Source: Blautia coccoides (GTDB taxonomy: Bacteria; Bacillota; Clostridia; Lachnospirales; Lachnospiraceae). From it: a stretch of DNA of 64,000 bases. The number at the start of each line of letters is the position of its first letter. Position 1 is the stretch's first letter. The notes under the pieces were generated by a model. It worked only from the letters and a program-made list of their open reading frames with translations. It was not told the origin of the DNA and did no database searches. Below are positions 33,363 through 42,585 of the stretch, one piece after another. Both the position numbers and the translations under genes were made by a program. The stretch spans positions 6,033,891 to 6,097,890 of the forward strand of contig NZ_CP136422.1 of the NCBI RefSeq assembly GCF_034355335.1, read 5' to 3'.

Positions 33363-36300
33363 CTACTTATCCATTGCCAGTTCATATCTGATTTCCTTCA
33401 TGTCACTTTCATACCTTCTGAAGGAACCTTTTCCATTCATCTTGGCATTGAAAAGCGCAACATCAGCTTTTCTGTAAAGTTCATCGAACTCCACGCCCTG
33501 TTCAGGTATCATCACATATCCGGCGGATACAGAGAATACAATCTCATGCTCTCCGTCACTGCGGACAGTGATCATACCTTTTACCACCTTTTTAAGCTTT
33601 GCATGTACATCAGCGTCCTTGATCCTTCTGCAGAATATAAGGAATTCATCTCCTCCTATACGGCAGAGTATGTCATCACTTCTGAAAAATCCCTTCAGTT
33701 TCTGCGCATTTTGGAAGATCATCTCATCTCCATATGCATGTCCGAACACATCGTTGGCCAATTTAAAATTATCCAGATCAAACATAATGATCGCAGCGGA
33801 TTCTTCCCCGTTGCTCAATTCTGCCAGATGCTTTTTGATCCTCGGTATTGCTGTCTGGCGGTTAAATAATCCTGTGAGGGCATCAACCTCTGCGATTTTT
33901 GTAAGCCGCAGTTCCTGATTCTTTTGATCCGTGACATCAAGATAATACCCTATGGCTTTCACCGGGCTTCCGTCCTTATCCCGGATTGATTCTCCTGCTG
34001 CTTTGACCCATATGACCTCTCCGTTTTCTTTCATGAGAGGAAAGATACACTCCGCACTGCCCCCGGATACCTTTTTGCACAATTCTTTCAGCATACTTAT
34101 AAATTGACCCCTGTATTCCTCCGGAATACGATCTTTTTCCAGAAAACAAAACGGGAAGTTTTTTACCAGTTGGGAAGTATCCTGCTCTTTTCCTGACTTT
34201 AAATGCTGTATATCAGACAAGGTAAGCAGATTTCTCCTGATATCCCACTCCCAGCCGTTGATGTCTGCCAGGCGGAGAATACTCTCGATTTCTTTTCTTA
34301 TAAGCCAAAGTTCATGTTCTTTTCTCTTGATCGAAGACACATCCTTGTAAATGCACAGGTATATGATCCCCTCTTCATTTTCTCCGATAAATCTTCCGTC
34401 TACACTGAGCCATATCTTCATATTGTCCGGCATTCTCAGTTCTATTGTATCCTGATAATTTCTTCCTGACTTGATGGCCTCCTCCAGCCTCTCTCTTGTA
34501 AACTGTAGCTCCTGCCCCTTTTTCCAAGGATTTTCATACTCTTCCTTTGTATATCCCAATTCCCTGAAAAGTCCGTCACCCAGAATATCATAGCTGAATA
34601 TGCCGTCCTTGTAATAGACCATCACCACATTATCCGGAGAATTTTCCATGAGCATACGCATTTTATTTCTCAGCTCAACTGTCTCCGTCACATCTATGAC
34701 TACTCCCTGCAAAAATGAAGTGCCGTTAAAATGCATATATCTGCTTTGGTCAATAACCCATACATACCCCTGTTTTCCCAATATCCTGTACTCCAGGTTA
34801 TGCAGTTTTGTGTTGCTGCTGAGGAAATTCACGCCGTCCAGGACCAGATGCCGGTCATTGGGATGTACCATGCGCATAAATTTATTCTGGAACCGTTCCT
34901 CTATCTCAGCCCTTGTATATCCGAACATCTCCAGGAATTTATCACTGATGTACAGAAAATCGTACTCCGGCGTATCCGCGCACCTATGATACCCCCCTGG
35001 CATATCGTAATTCAAAAACATCAGTTCCCGGTTTTGACGAAGAAGCATGGCATTTCTTTCTGCCAGCTGCTGCTGTACCATCATAGTCTCTGAAATGTCC
35101 GTACACGCACTGACGATCGCCAGCCTTCCGTCCTCTGCGCGTATGATTTTTCCCTTATCCAGTGTCCAGAACCAGGTCCCATCTCTTTTTGGCATACGGT
35201 ACGTTGTGGTATATTCCACACCGGGCGAATACTCTCCTATATCCTCTGCTACACGCTTCCTGTCTTCCGGATGTATGGTATTGACCACCAAGCCATTGAT
35301 AGCTGCTTTGAGTTCCTCGAAACTTTCATAGCCCAACAGACGGACCATTTCATAATTGGCAAAATAAAGCGGAAATCCCTCTTCGCAGTATCCTCCGATC
35401 ATGCCTCCCGGAGACATCTGGGCAAATATGGTGGAGGCTGTCTTTCTGTTATCCTCTGTGAGTTTCATAAAAGATTCATCATTCTCCGATACATTCAGAA
35501 CAGCAGAGAGTGCTCTCTGAGATGACTCCAGCATAGTCTCCCTCTCTTTCTGCATCGTCACATCACTGACAGCTCCATAGTAGAATCTATGCCCATCCTG
35601 TTCCTTCAGGAAAAATACATGGATATGCAGCCAGATGGTTTTCCCGTTTCCTTTCAGACGTCTGATCTCCCCGCCCGCTCCTGTTGCCGTCTTCTCATAT
35701 GCCTCCTGGAAAATATGCAACATTGTGCTCCTGTCATCCTCATAGACATACCGGAGGATATTCATTTTATTTTCTTCCAGGTCCACGGGATCTGTCTCCA
35801 TTATTCTATAATACTGCTCATTGACACGCACCAGCTCTACTTCATCCCGGAACACATGGTAAAATGCGATTCCCCCAAGAATATTATTCATCATGGTCTC
35901 ACTGAACACATTTTCCCGGAATATATCCTTTATGCGGAATCTCTCGATCGCTCTGGCCTTAATTCCTCTGAAATCCACTTTATTAACATCTTCAAGCAGA
36001 GGTTCCAATACATCCACAGGCATTGGCTTGTAAAAATAATACCCCTGTGCATAAATACATCCCATATCAAGAAGGAAATCCACCTGTTCCTTTGTCTCCA
36101 CACCCTCTGCGATCACACGGATTCCCATAAGGCGTGCCATACTTGATATAGCCTCTAGGATTCCTACTCCACGGTCTGCGCTTTCTTCACTCATATCCAG
36201 GAATTTCATATCTATTTTGAGAATATCCACATTCACATCTTTGAGCATATTAAGGGAAGAATATCCGCTCCCGAAATCATCCATCAAAACCGTAAAGCCT

Positions 36301-37988
36301 GACTTTCTCAGTTCCTCCACCGTCTCTTTGATGATGTTATAATTCTCTGCGTAGGCGCTCTCTGTGATTTCTATTTCTATGAGGGAAGGGTCAAGCCTGT
36401 ATTTCTCCACCAGACCGCAGAAACATGCCACCACATCAACTGTATAAATGTCGATCCTGGACACATTCACAGAAATAGGAACTGCCCGGTTCCCCCTGTC
36501 CAGCCAGTTTCTGACACATCCGCATACCTTGTCCCAGATATAAATATCCAGGTTTGCAATAAATCCGCTGTTCTCCAGAACCGGTATAAATTCGTTTGGA
36601 GGTACTAGACCCCTTTCAGGGTGGATCCATCTGACAAGTGATTCCAGTCCTATGATTTTTCCTGTCATCATATTGCATTTTGGCTGTGCGTAAAATACAA
36701 ATTCACCGTTGGTAAGCGCTCTCTGTACTTCCGATAAAAGTAAATGGTTCTCTTCTATTTTCTGCATCATTGCCGCGTCATACCAGGAAACACGCTTTGC
36801 ATAATTTCCCTTCACAGATGCCAGCGCTATAGATGCCCTGTCACACATGGTGCTTACCGGTAAATTGGTATCTGTGATCTCATACATACCAAAGGCAGGG
36901 AGAAAGCCCGCGTTCCCTCCGTACTGCCTTACATAGTGCAGGATATCGTTCTGCAGGGATTTCAGAGCATCTTTGTTGTCCGGCAGTATAATCACAAAAT
37001 CATCATCACCAATATATCCGGCAACTCCATGGTCTTTTTCCTGAGCCTCTTTCAGGAACTCACCCACTCTTACAAGAAACTTATCCCCTGCCTCCTGTCC
37101 ATACCATTCGTTAAATATTTTAAAATGTTCTATATCAACAGCCATCAGGCAGTATTTTTTATCACCACCCCTTTTCAGCAGTTCCTCCGCTCTGGCAAAA
37201 AAGACATTTTTCTTATAAAGTCCTGTCAGACTGTCATAATAGTTTTCCTGGATCAGGCTCTGCCTCTCCTGATTTATCTGTTTTGCCTTCTGGTTATTGA
37301 TATCCTGGATAAAGCACATGATAATGTTATCTCCGCCGACCTGGTACCGAAGGGGCACAACCATCTGGAGAACCCAGCAGTACCGGCCGTCCTGCATTTT
37401 TTTTCTGCACTGCAGCCGCAGCACATTTTCAGCAGATTCCTTTGACATTCTTACCAGGATATCATTCAGATTCCAGAATTCAAAATATTCCTCTCTGTCA
37501 TCCGGGTGGATCAGATGGTCACCGGTATCCCGAAGTATCTGTGTAAGACTTCCTGACAGCGGGACCGCGGGATATTTTCCCTCCATCTGATACAGCGTTT
37601 TATATGTATTCTGTGTAAGATTCAACTCATACAGCTCATCATACGCGGTAAGGCTTGTCAGATTAAAGAACAGGCTTTTATTTCCCTCATCTATTTCTTT
37701 TGCCAGCACCATACTGCATACTCCGGCTCCCGGCCAGTCAACAGCACCGGAATTGATCTCCACCCATTTCTTAACCTTTTTATTGTAGAAGACAGCACTG
37801 TCTCTGGCTTGCCGGGCAAGCGGGCAATCTCTGCATGGCTCCTTTTCGTCGCACAGTGCCTCATAACATATCTGCCCGCACTCCAGTTCAGGAAATGTTT
37901 TTTTCAGCTCCTCATTGCAGCTGACAATCCTGTAATCACTATTTATAATATATATTTTACTGTTTTCATTTCCTGATAGCTTATCCAT
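33363..37988 (-). CDS. Multi-PAS GGDEF/EAL cyclic-di-GMP protein
   Basis: A 1541-residue soluble protein with no membrane helix. Order: an N-terminal PAS-like domain with a Cys cluster (C41, C46, C52, C55), a second PAS (about 110-235), a degenerate GGDEF domain (about 245-405; the motif reads YIGDDDF at 325-331), an EAL domain (about 415-665), about five further PAS domains (about 690-1365), and a C-terminal GGDEF domain with an intact RIGGDEF (GGDEF at 1445-1449). The EAL set is complete: ESLVRW 449-454, NVS, EITES, DDFGSGYSS 570-578, AEGVET 627-632. An inhibitory RxxD site (RSDD, 1436-1439) precedes GGDEF by five residues. So both synthesis and hydrolysis of c-di-GMP appear possible. A consensus promoter lies 35-64 bp upstream. 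Confidence 0.93.
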   Translation of the reverse strand: MDKLSGNENSKIYIINSDYRIVSCNEELKKTFPELECGQICYEALCDEKEPCRDCPLARQARDSAVFYNKKVKKWVEINSGAVDWPGAGVCSMVLAKEIDEGNKSLFFNLTSLTAYDELYELNLTQNTYKTLYQMEGKYPAVPLSGSLTQILRDTGDHLIHPDDREEYFEFWNLNDILVRMSKESAENVLRLQCRKKMQDGRYCWVLQMVVPLRYQVGGDNIIMCFIQDINNQKAKQINQERQSLIQENYYDSLTGLYKKNVFFARAEELLKRGGDKKYCLMAVDIEHFKIFNEWYGQEAGDKFLVRVGEFLKEAQEKDHGVAGYIGDDDFVIILPDNKDALKSLQNDILHYVRQYGGNAGFLPAFGMYEITDTNLPVSTMCDRASIALASVKGNYAKRVSWYDAAMMQKIEENHLLLSEVQRALTNGEFVFYAQPKCNMMTGKIIGLESLVRWIHPERGLVPPNEFIPVLENSGFIANLDIYIWDKVCGCVRNWLDRGNRAVPISVNVSRIDIYTVDVVACFCGLVEKYRLDPSLIEIEITESAYAENYNIIKETVEELRKSGFTVLMDDFGSGYSSLNMLKDVNVDILKIDMKFLDMSEESADRGVGILEAISSMARLMGIRVIAEGVETKEQVDFLLDMGCIYAQGYYFYKPMPVDVLEPLLEDVNKVDFRGIKARAIERFRIKDIFRENVFSETMMNNILGGIAFYHVFRDEVELVRVNEQYYRIMETDPVDLEENKMNILRYVYEDDRSTMLHIFQEAYEKTATGAGGEIRRLKGNGKTIWLHIHVFFLKEQDGHRFYYGAVSDVTMQKERETMLESSQRALSAVLNVSENDESFMKLTEDNRKTASTIFAQMSPGGMIGGYCEEGFPLYFANYEMVRLLGYESFEELKAAINGLVVNTIHPEDRKRVAEDIGEYSPGVEYTTTYRMPKRDGTWFWTLDKGKIIRAEDGRLAIVSACTDISETMMVQQQLAERNAMLLRQNRELMFLNYDMPGGYHRCADTPEYDFLYISDKFLEMFGYTRAEIEERFQNKFMRMVHPNDRHLVLDGVNFLSSNTKLHNLEYRILGKQGYVWVIDQSRYMHFNGTSFLQGVVIDVTETVELRNKMRMLMENSPDNVVMVYYKDGIFSYDILGDGLFRELGYTKEEYENPWKKGQELQFTRERLEEAIKSGRNYQDTIELRMPDNMKIWLSVDGRFIGENEEGIIYLCIYKDVSSIKRKEHELWLIRKEIESILRLADINGWEWDIRRNLLTLSDIQHLKSGKEQDTSQLVKNFPFCFLEKDRIPEEYRGQFISMLKELCKKVSGGSAECIFPLMKENGEVIWVKAAGESIRDKDGSPVKAIGYYLDVTDQKNQELRLTKIAEVDALTGLFNRQTAIPRIKKHLAELSNGEESAAIIMFDLDNFKLANDVFGHAYGDEMIFQNAQKLKGFFRSDDILCRIGGDEFLIFCRRIKDADVHAKLKKVVKGMITVRSDGEHEIVFSVSAGYVMIPEQGVEFDELYRKADVALFNAKMNGKGSFRRYESDMKEIRYELAMDK

Positions 37989-38022
37989 ACAACCTCCAAC
38001 GTGTTTACCCGTTAATACACTT

Positions 38023-38052
38023 ATTATAGTGCTGAATGCACATAATCGTCAA
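38023..38052 (-). promoter_or_regulatory. Promoter of the GGDEF/EAL gene
   Basis: Minus-strand TTGACG (38047-38052) and TATAAT (38023-38028), 18 bp apart, upstream of an ATG with GGAGG. A strong sigma-A consensus match. Confidence 0.75.
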
Positions 38053-38184
38053 TGTATTTGACTCTGCCTTATGCAATTCCACGAACCCCAAAATAGATTT
38101 TTTTGGTGCATTACATAGCAGTACATATCCTGTATGATACCCTTGTTTACTGCACAGCAGCGTCTTATACACTTTCCCAGACAA

Positions 38185-38216
38185 TAAAAAAGGTACCGGA
38201 ATAAATTCCGATACCT
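38185..38216 (-). terminator. Terminator after the DUF3881 gene
   Basis: AGGTACCGGAAT (38191-38202) and ATTCCGATACCT (38205-38216) pair with a single mismatch and a two-base loop. On the minus strand six T follow (38185-38190). The remainder of the 38053-38345 gap holds no recognisable gene; near 38280-38340 there is a short run of AAT-rich near-repeats. Confidence 0.75.
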
Positions 38217-38345
38217 CATTTTCTTAAATCTTAATTTTGTTTTAAATTATACTCTGTGTTTTTTCAAAATACAGCTTCTGCACAATTGTAAATGTAACTG
38301 CAAATATAATTGCAAATGTAACTACAAATATAATTCAAAATATAA

Positions 38346-39221
38346 TCAAAAATGAATGCTTCCCTGAAGCCAGATCACACCCTTAAAGCGCCGGCCAACC
38401 TCAGGTTCTCCCATCAGGTCACTGGTGTTGATACAGACATCAATTTCCAGATCATTACATGCAATTCTGAGTTCGTAAACTTCCTCATTTGTCATGACAT
38501 TTCTCACTCTGGAGCAGTCCATAATTTCGCCCATGACATTGTACAGGTCACATTCCATACCGTACGGCATAAAATATGTATCTACAATAGAGTACACATC
38601 CTCGTTGGGGATTCTTCCGGAAATCATGGAATAGATATCAATATCCTCCATCGTGAGATTTTCCATAGCATCCTCATCGCCGTTGCGGGCCGCCGCGATC
38701 ATGCGGTTGCGGTTAATGGTATTTTCCTTCTCTTCTTTTTCCTGCTTTTCATCCTTTGTGACAGGAAGAAGAATCTTTCCCTCCTTAGCCAGAGCCGCAA
38801 GGGTAATGGCGTAGGATCCTCTGGAATAATTCCCATGGCTTCTCTCTGTGAGATATTCCCCTGCATTCTGCAGATAAAATATAATGGTCACTCCAATTCT
38901 CACATCATCACAGGCACCTGCATAAGATTCTTTTCCCGCATGTTTTTCAATTACCACATCCTCCTGGGTGGTAATCCCGGTACCGCGGAAATAGGGAAAA
39001 TAATATTCCATCTGGAATTCATTATTCTCATCATATTCTCCACAGACCGTTATTCCAAAATCACAGCCATAGGTTTTTGAGATTTCCGCAAACAGATGGT
39101 TTTTTCTGTCCTCGATCACCGTCTTCTCATCATAATGTGAAATCACATCTTTAAGAATCCGGTCCACCTCTTTTTTTCCGTTAATCCCAGAAAAACCAAT
39201 GGATTTTAAATAACTGTGCAA
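38346..39221 (-). CDS. DUF3881 family protein
   Basis: A 291-residue protein that resembles the DUF3881 family seen in Lachnospiraceae, beginning MHSYLKSIGFSGINGKKEVD. Recognisable features are an N-terminal helical segment, an acidic Lys/Glu-rich low-complexity patch near residue 165, and a C-terminal block EVYELRIACNDLEIDVCINTSDLMGEPEVGRRFKG. There is no signal peptide or membrane segment. Function is not known. It lies downstream of serS in the same direction, separated by a 16-bp tandem-repeat tract, and is followed by a terminator, so it may be its own transcription unit. Confidence 0.75.
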   Translation of the reverse strand: MHSYLKSIGFSGINGKKEVDRILKDVISHYDEKTVIEDRKNHLFAEISKTYGCDFGITVCGEYDENNEFQMEYYFPYFRGTGITTQEDVVIEKHAGKESYAGACDDVRIGVTIIFYLQNAGEYLTERSHGNYSRGSYAITLAALAKEGKILLPVTKDEKQEKEEKENTINRNRMIAAARNGDEDAMENLTMEDIDIYSMISGRIPNEDVYSIVDTYFMPYGMECDLYNVMGEIMDCSRVRNVMTNEEVYELRIACNDLEIDVCINTSDLMGEPEVGRRFKGVIWLQGSIHF

Positions 39222-39289
39222 ATACGTACCTCCGTCTGGTTAAGGTTTACATAACTTAGTTTACATAATATTTATTAATACTCTGTATG

Positions 39290-39501
39290 CCTCTTACTTT
39301 GTTTGTTTTTTATTCTGTCAGCTCTTTATTTTGTCTGCTTCTTATTCTGTTTGCGCTTTATTTTGTCTGCTTCTTATTCTGTCTGTTTCTTATTCTGTTT
39401 GCGCTTTATTTTGTCTGCTTCTTATTCTGTCTGTTTCTTATTTTGTTTGCTTTTTATTCTGCCTGTTTCTTATTCTGCCTGTTTTTTATTCTATTTATTT
39501 C
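39290..39501. repeat. 16-bp degenerate tandem repeat (intergenic)
   Basis: About 13 head-to-tail copies of a 16-bp unit of the form TTATTCTGTCTGTTTC fill the gap between serS and the DUF3881 gene, ending at the serS stop codon. A 48-bp higher-order period (three units) is visible in the middle. Plus-strand frames through it are spurious hydrophobic ORFs created by the repeat. No terminator could be seen inside it. Confidence 0.85.
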
Positions 39502-40779
39502 TTATTTTATTTCTGTCATTCCGCCCATATAAGGTCTCAGTGCCTCGGGAATCCTTACAGAGCCGTCTGCCTGCAGGTTGTTTTCCAGAAATGCAATCAG
39601 CATTCTAGGTGGAGCAACAACTGTATTATTTAAGGTATGCGCCAGATACTTGCCATCTTTCCCATTTATACGGATTTTTAATCTTCTTGCCTGCGCATCA
39701 CCCAAATTTGAGCAGCTTCCTACTTCAAAATATTTCTTCTGTCTTGGTGACCATGCTTCTACATCCACAGATTTCACCTTCAAATCTGCCAAATCCCCGG
39801 AGCAGCATTCCAGTGTACGAACCGGAATATCCAAAGAACGGAATAAATCTACTGTATTCTGCCACAATTTATCAAACCATTCTTTGCTTTCCTCTGGTTT
39901 ACATACAACGATCATTTCCTGTTTCTCAAACTGGTGTATACGGTATACACCGCGCTCCTCCAGTCCATGTGCTCCCTTTTCTTTTCTGAAGCACGGAGAA
40001 TAGCTTGTGAGAGTCTTTGGCAGCTCTTCTTCAGGTACAATAGTGTCAATGAATTTACCAATCATGGAATGCTCACTGGTTCCGATCAGATAGAGGTCTT
40101 CCCCCTCAATCTTATACATCATGGCATCCATCTCAGCAAAACTCATAACTCCTGTCACCACATCGCTGCGAATCATAAACGGCGGAACACAGTAAGTAAA
40201 TCCTCTGTTTATCATAAAGTCTCTTGCATAGGAAATAACAGCAGAGTGAAGCCTTGCAATATCCCCCATAAGATAGTAAAATCCGTTTCCTGCTACTTTC
40301 CTGGCACTGTCCAGATCAAGACCGTTGAAACTCTCCATGATTTCCGCGTGGTACGGAATTTCAAAATCAGGAACTACCGGCTCACCGTATTTCTGAACCT
40401 CTACATTTTCCGTATCATCTTTGCCAATAGGCACAGATGGGTCAATAATATTCGGAATGGTCATCATTATGGTTTTGATTTTTTCTTCTACTTCTCTCTC
40501 CTCAGCAGACAGACGCTCTACGGTTTCAGCATTGGCTGTAACTTTCTTTTTTACCTCCTCTGCCTCTTCTTTCCTGCCTTCCTTCATAAGACCGCCAATC
40601 ATTTTGGAGATTTTATTTCTTTCTGCTCTCAGAGCTTCCACTTCTTTTTTAATGTCACGATTCCTTTTATCCAGCTCAATGACTTCGTCTACAAGCGGCA
40701 ATTTGCTGTCCTGGAATTTATTTTTAATATTTTGTTTTACAATATCAGGGTTTTCTCTTAAAAATTTAATGTCTAACAT
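39502..40779 (-). CDS. serS: Seryl-tRNA synthetase
   Basis: A 425-residue class II seryl-tRNA synthetase, charging tRNA-Ser in the cytoplasm. The N-terminal long antiparallel coiled coil (about 30-100) begins after MLDIKFLRENPDIVKQNIKNK. Motif 2 is in SPCFRKEKGAHGLEERGVYRIHQFEK and motif 3 is in LNNTVVAPPRMLIAFLENNL. The serine/adenylate segment GSCSNLGDAQARRL is present. Full length for the family. No T-box sequence is seen in the 330 bp upstream, which consists mainly of AT-rich repeats. Confidence 0.97.
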   Translation of the reverse strand: MLDIKFLRENPDIVKQNIKNKFQDSKLPLVDEVIELDKRNRDIKKEVEALRAERNKISKMIGGLMKEGRKEEAEEVKKKVTANAETVERLSAEEREVEEKIKTIMMTIPNIIDPSVPIGKDDTENVEVQKYGEPVVPDFEIPYHAEIMESFNGLDLDSARKVAGNGFYYLMGDIARLHSAVISYARDFMINRGFTYCVPPFMIRSDVVTGVMSFAEMDAMMYKIEGEDLYLIGTSEHSMIGKFIDTIVPEEELPKTLTSYSPCFRKEKGAHGLEERGVYRIHQFEKQEMIVVCKPEESKEWFDKLWQNTVDLFRSLDIPVRTLECCSGDLADLKVKSVDVEAWSPRQKKYFEVGSCSNLGDAQARRLKIRINGKDGKYLAHTLNNTVVAPPRMLIAFLENNLQADGSVRIPEALRPYMGGMTEIK

Positions 40780-40799
40780 TTCTGTTCTCCTTCTGTTTT

Positions 40800-41095
40800 C
40801 GCTAGTTTGTTTACATAACTTTTATTTTAACTTTTGTATATTGTTTATATAGCTTTTTGTATGTTGTTTCTAGCGTTTTTATTGTTTACATAATCTTATT
40901 TATACAGCTTTGTTTACATGTGCTTATTTACTTATGTTTATTTACTTATATTTATTTACTTATGTTTATTTACTTATTGTTTATTCACATATGGTTATTT
41001 ACATATCGTTATTTACATATCGTTATTTATATATCGTTATTTACATATGATTTTACATATGATTATTTACATAATTAATCATAACAATACAGTCA
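40800..41095. repeat. AT-rich degenerate tandem repeats upstream of serS
   Basis: The whole serS-DUF4446 gap is built of short AT-rich near-repeats. At 40800-40920 there are spaced copies of a TTGTTTACATAACTT-like unit. At 40920-40980 there is a TTTATTTACTTATG-like unit, and at 40980-41075 a 14-bp unit, TTATTTACATATCG. The same TTTACATAA core also appears at 39245-39268 on the other side of serS. There is no credible gene in it. Confidence 0.8.
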
Positions 41096-41110
41096 AATGA
41101 ATCGTTATAA

Positions 41111-41638
41111 TCAATCCTCTAATTCTGTTTCCTGTAAAATGCCGAAGTTTACAGCTTGTCTCAGTGCTTCCACCTCTTCTTCACTCAATACTACATAGGA
41201 TTCCCCATTTACTATCTCTTTAATGTAAAGAAAGCAATTTTCTCTGCTATGTATAGCATTCAGCAAAAAACCTGTATTATTTTTGTCAAGCATGGCAAGT
41301 ACAAAGCTAAGTTTTCCCCCCATATCCTCAAAGGCATCATATTTGACAATACCATATTTGTTCAGGGACTTATCCATTACTTTCCATATTTTGTCAATTT
41401 CCTCCCCATTGTCATCTGTGGAGCGCACTAATTTCTCGATCAAGTCAAATTTTCTTTTAAACAGCCGTTCAAGGGATTGTCCATCCTTCCCCTTCATGAA
41501 CAGCGTATATTTTCTGTTTAGCCGGTTCAGTCCCAATGAAAGGTTAAATACGCAAATCAGCAGTATAATTACTACGATCAGCAATAAAACCATCAATATT
41601 CCTGAGTGAGACTGAAGGCTTTCTAATAAACTACTCAT
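41111..41638 (-). CDS. DUF4446 family protein
   Basis: A 175-residue protein with one N-terminal membrane helix (GILMVLLLIVVIILLICVFNLSL) followed by a cytoplasmic coiled-coil segment and a small alpha/beta domain (VKYDAFEDMGGKLSFVLAMLDKNNTGFLLNAIHSRE). This is the DUF4446 family, which in Clostridia is regularly found beside parB. It starts 23 bases after parB. Its role is unknown; membrane location and conserved linkage suggest a link to chromosome organisation or division. Confidence 0.85.
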   Translation of the reverse strand: MSSLLESLQSHSGILMVLLLIVVIILLICVFNLSLGLNRLNRKYTLFMKGKDGQSLERLFKRKFDLIEKLVRSTDDNGEEIDKIWKVMDKSLNKYGIVKYDAFEDMGGKLSFVLAMLDKNNTGFLLNAIHSRENCFLYIKEIVNGESYVVLSEEEVEALRQAVNFGILQETELED

Positions 41639-41661
41639 CTGTTGTTCACAACTCCCTTATT

Positions 41662-42585
41662 TTATCTAATCGTTTCCAGCAGTTCTACAATACGTTCCAA
41701 CTCATCTTTGGAATAATATTCGATTTCTATTTTCCCCTTATCATTGTTCTTTCGGTGTATTTCTACCTTTGAACCAATAATCTGCTTAATCTTTTCCTCC
41801 AACTGCTGATATACCAGGTTTTGTGCCTCGTCTACCGGTTTTTCCTGTTTTTCCGGTGCCGGATTCAGAATTTCTTTGACCATTTTTTCTGTCTCTCTGA
41901 CACTCAGTTTTTCGTCAAACACTTTTGTAGCTGCCATGATCTGAATTTCAGAATCCTCTATAGCCAGAAGTGCCCTGGCATGTCCTGTTGTTATCATTTC
42001 ATCAATAAGCATTTGCTGAACACGTTCATCAAGCTTTAAAAGCCGCATAGAGTTTGTCACAGCAGTACGGCTTTTTGACACTCTCTCCGCAATGGCATCC
42101 TGTTTTAAATGAAACTCTTCCATAAGGCGTTTATAGGCCACTGCCTCCTCAATGGGATTCAGATCTTCTCTCTGGATATTCTCTATCAGAGAAATTTCTA
42201 CAGCCTCCTGATCTGAAAATTCTTTTATGATAACAGGAATTTCTTTTACACCTGCCAACTTAGAGGCTCTCCATCTACGCTCCCCTGCAATAATTTCATA
42301 GTAATCACCTTTTTTCTGTACAAGAAGCGGCTGTAAGATTCCAAACTGCTTTATTGACTCTGCCAGCTCCAGCAAAGCATCTTCTCCAAACTGTTTTCTG
42401 GGCTGCTCTCTGTTTGGTTCTATCATAGACATTTTAATCATCTGAACAGATTTTTCATCTTTTATGTCAACTTCATTTGTACTTACAGCAGGTGCGGGCA
42501 CAGGATTTTTCTTTTTGACTTTAGCACTACTGTCCGGAATCATGGAATCTAACCCTTTTCCAAGTCCACCTTTTCTTACTGCCAT
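41662..42585 (-). CDS. parB: Chromosome partitioning protein ParB (Spo0J)
   Basis: A 307-residue ParB. The CTP-binding N-terminal domain (about 45-145) contains ENREQPRKQF and the signature GERRWRASKLAG. The helix-turn-helix (about 150-215; KQDAIAERVSKSRTAVTNSMRLL) recognises parS. The C-terminal dimerisation domain ends the protein. It loads on parS, slides as a clamp and spreads around the origin. It overlaps parA by ten bases. Three perfect parS sites lie within 3 kb upstream. Confidence 0.97.
   Translation of the reverse strand: MAVRKGGLGKGLDSMIPDSSAKVKKKNPVPAPAVSTNEVDIKDEKSVQMIKMSMIEPNREQPRKQFGEDALLELAESIKQFGILQPLLVQKKGDYYEIIAGERRWRASKLAGVKEIPVIIKEFSDQEAVEISLIENIQREDLNPIEEAVAYKRLMEEFHLKQDAIAERVSKSRTAVTNSMRLLKLDERVQQMLIDEMITTGHARALLAIEDSEIQIMAATKVFDEKLSVRETEKMVKEILNPAPEKQEKPVDEAQNLVYQQLEEKIKQIIGSKVEIHRKNNDKGKIEIEYYSKDELERIVELLETIR

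Noticed and set aside
39287..39608. Hydrophobic plus-strand frames upstream of serS stop
   Set aside because: They only translate the 16-bp repeat; all three plus frames are open for this reason and none has a start signal.
40780..41110. T-box riboswitch upstream of serS
   Set aside because: No T-box core sequence or specifier hairpin could be seen; the gap is AT-rich repeats.
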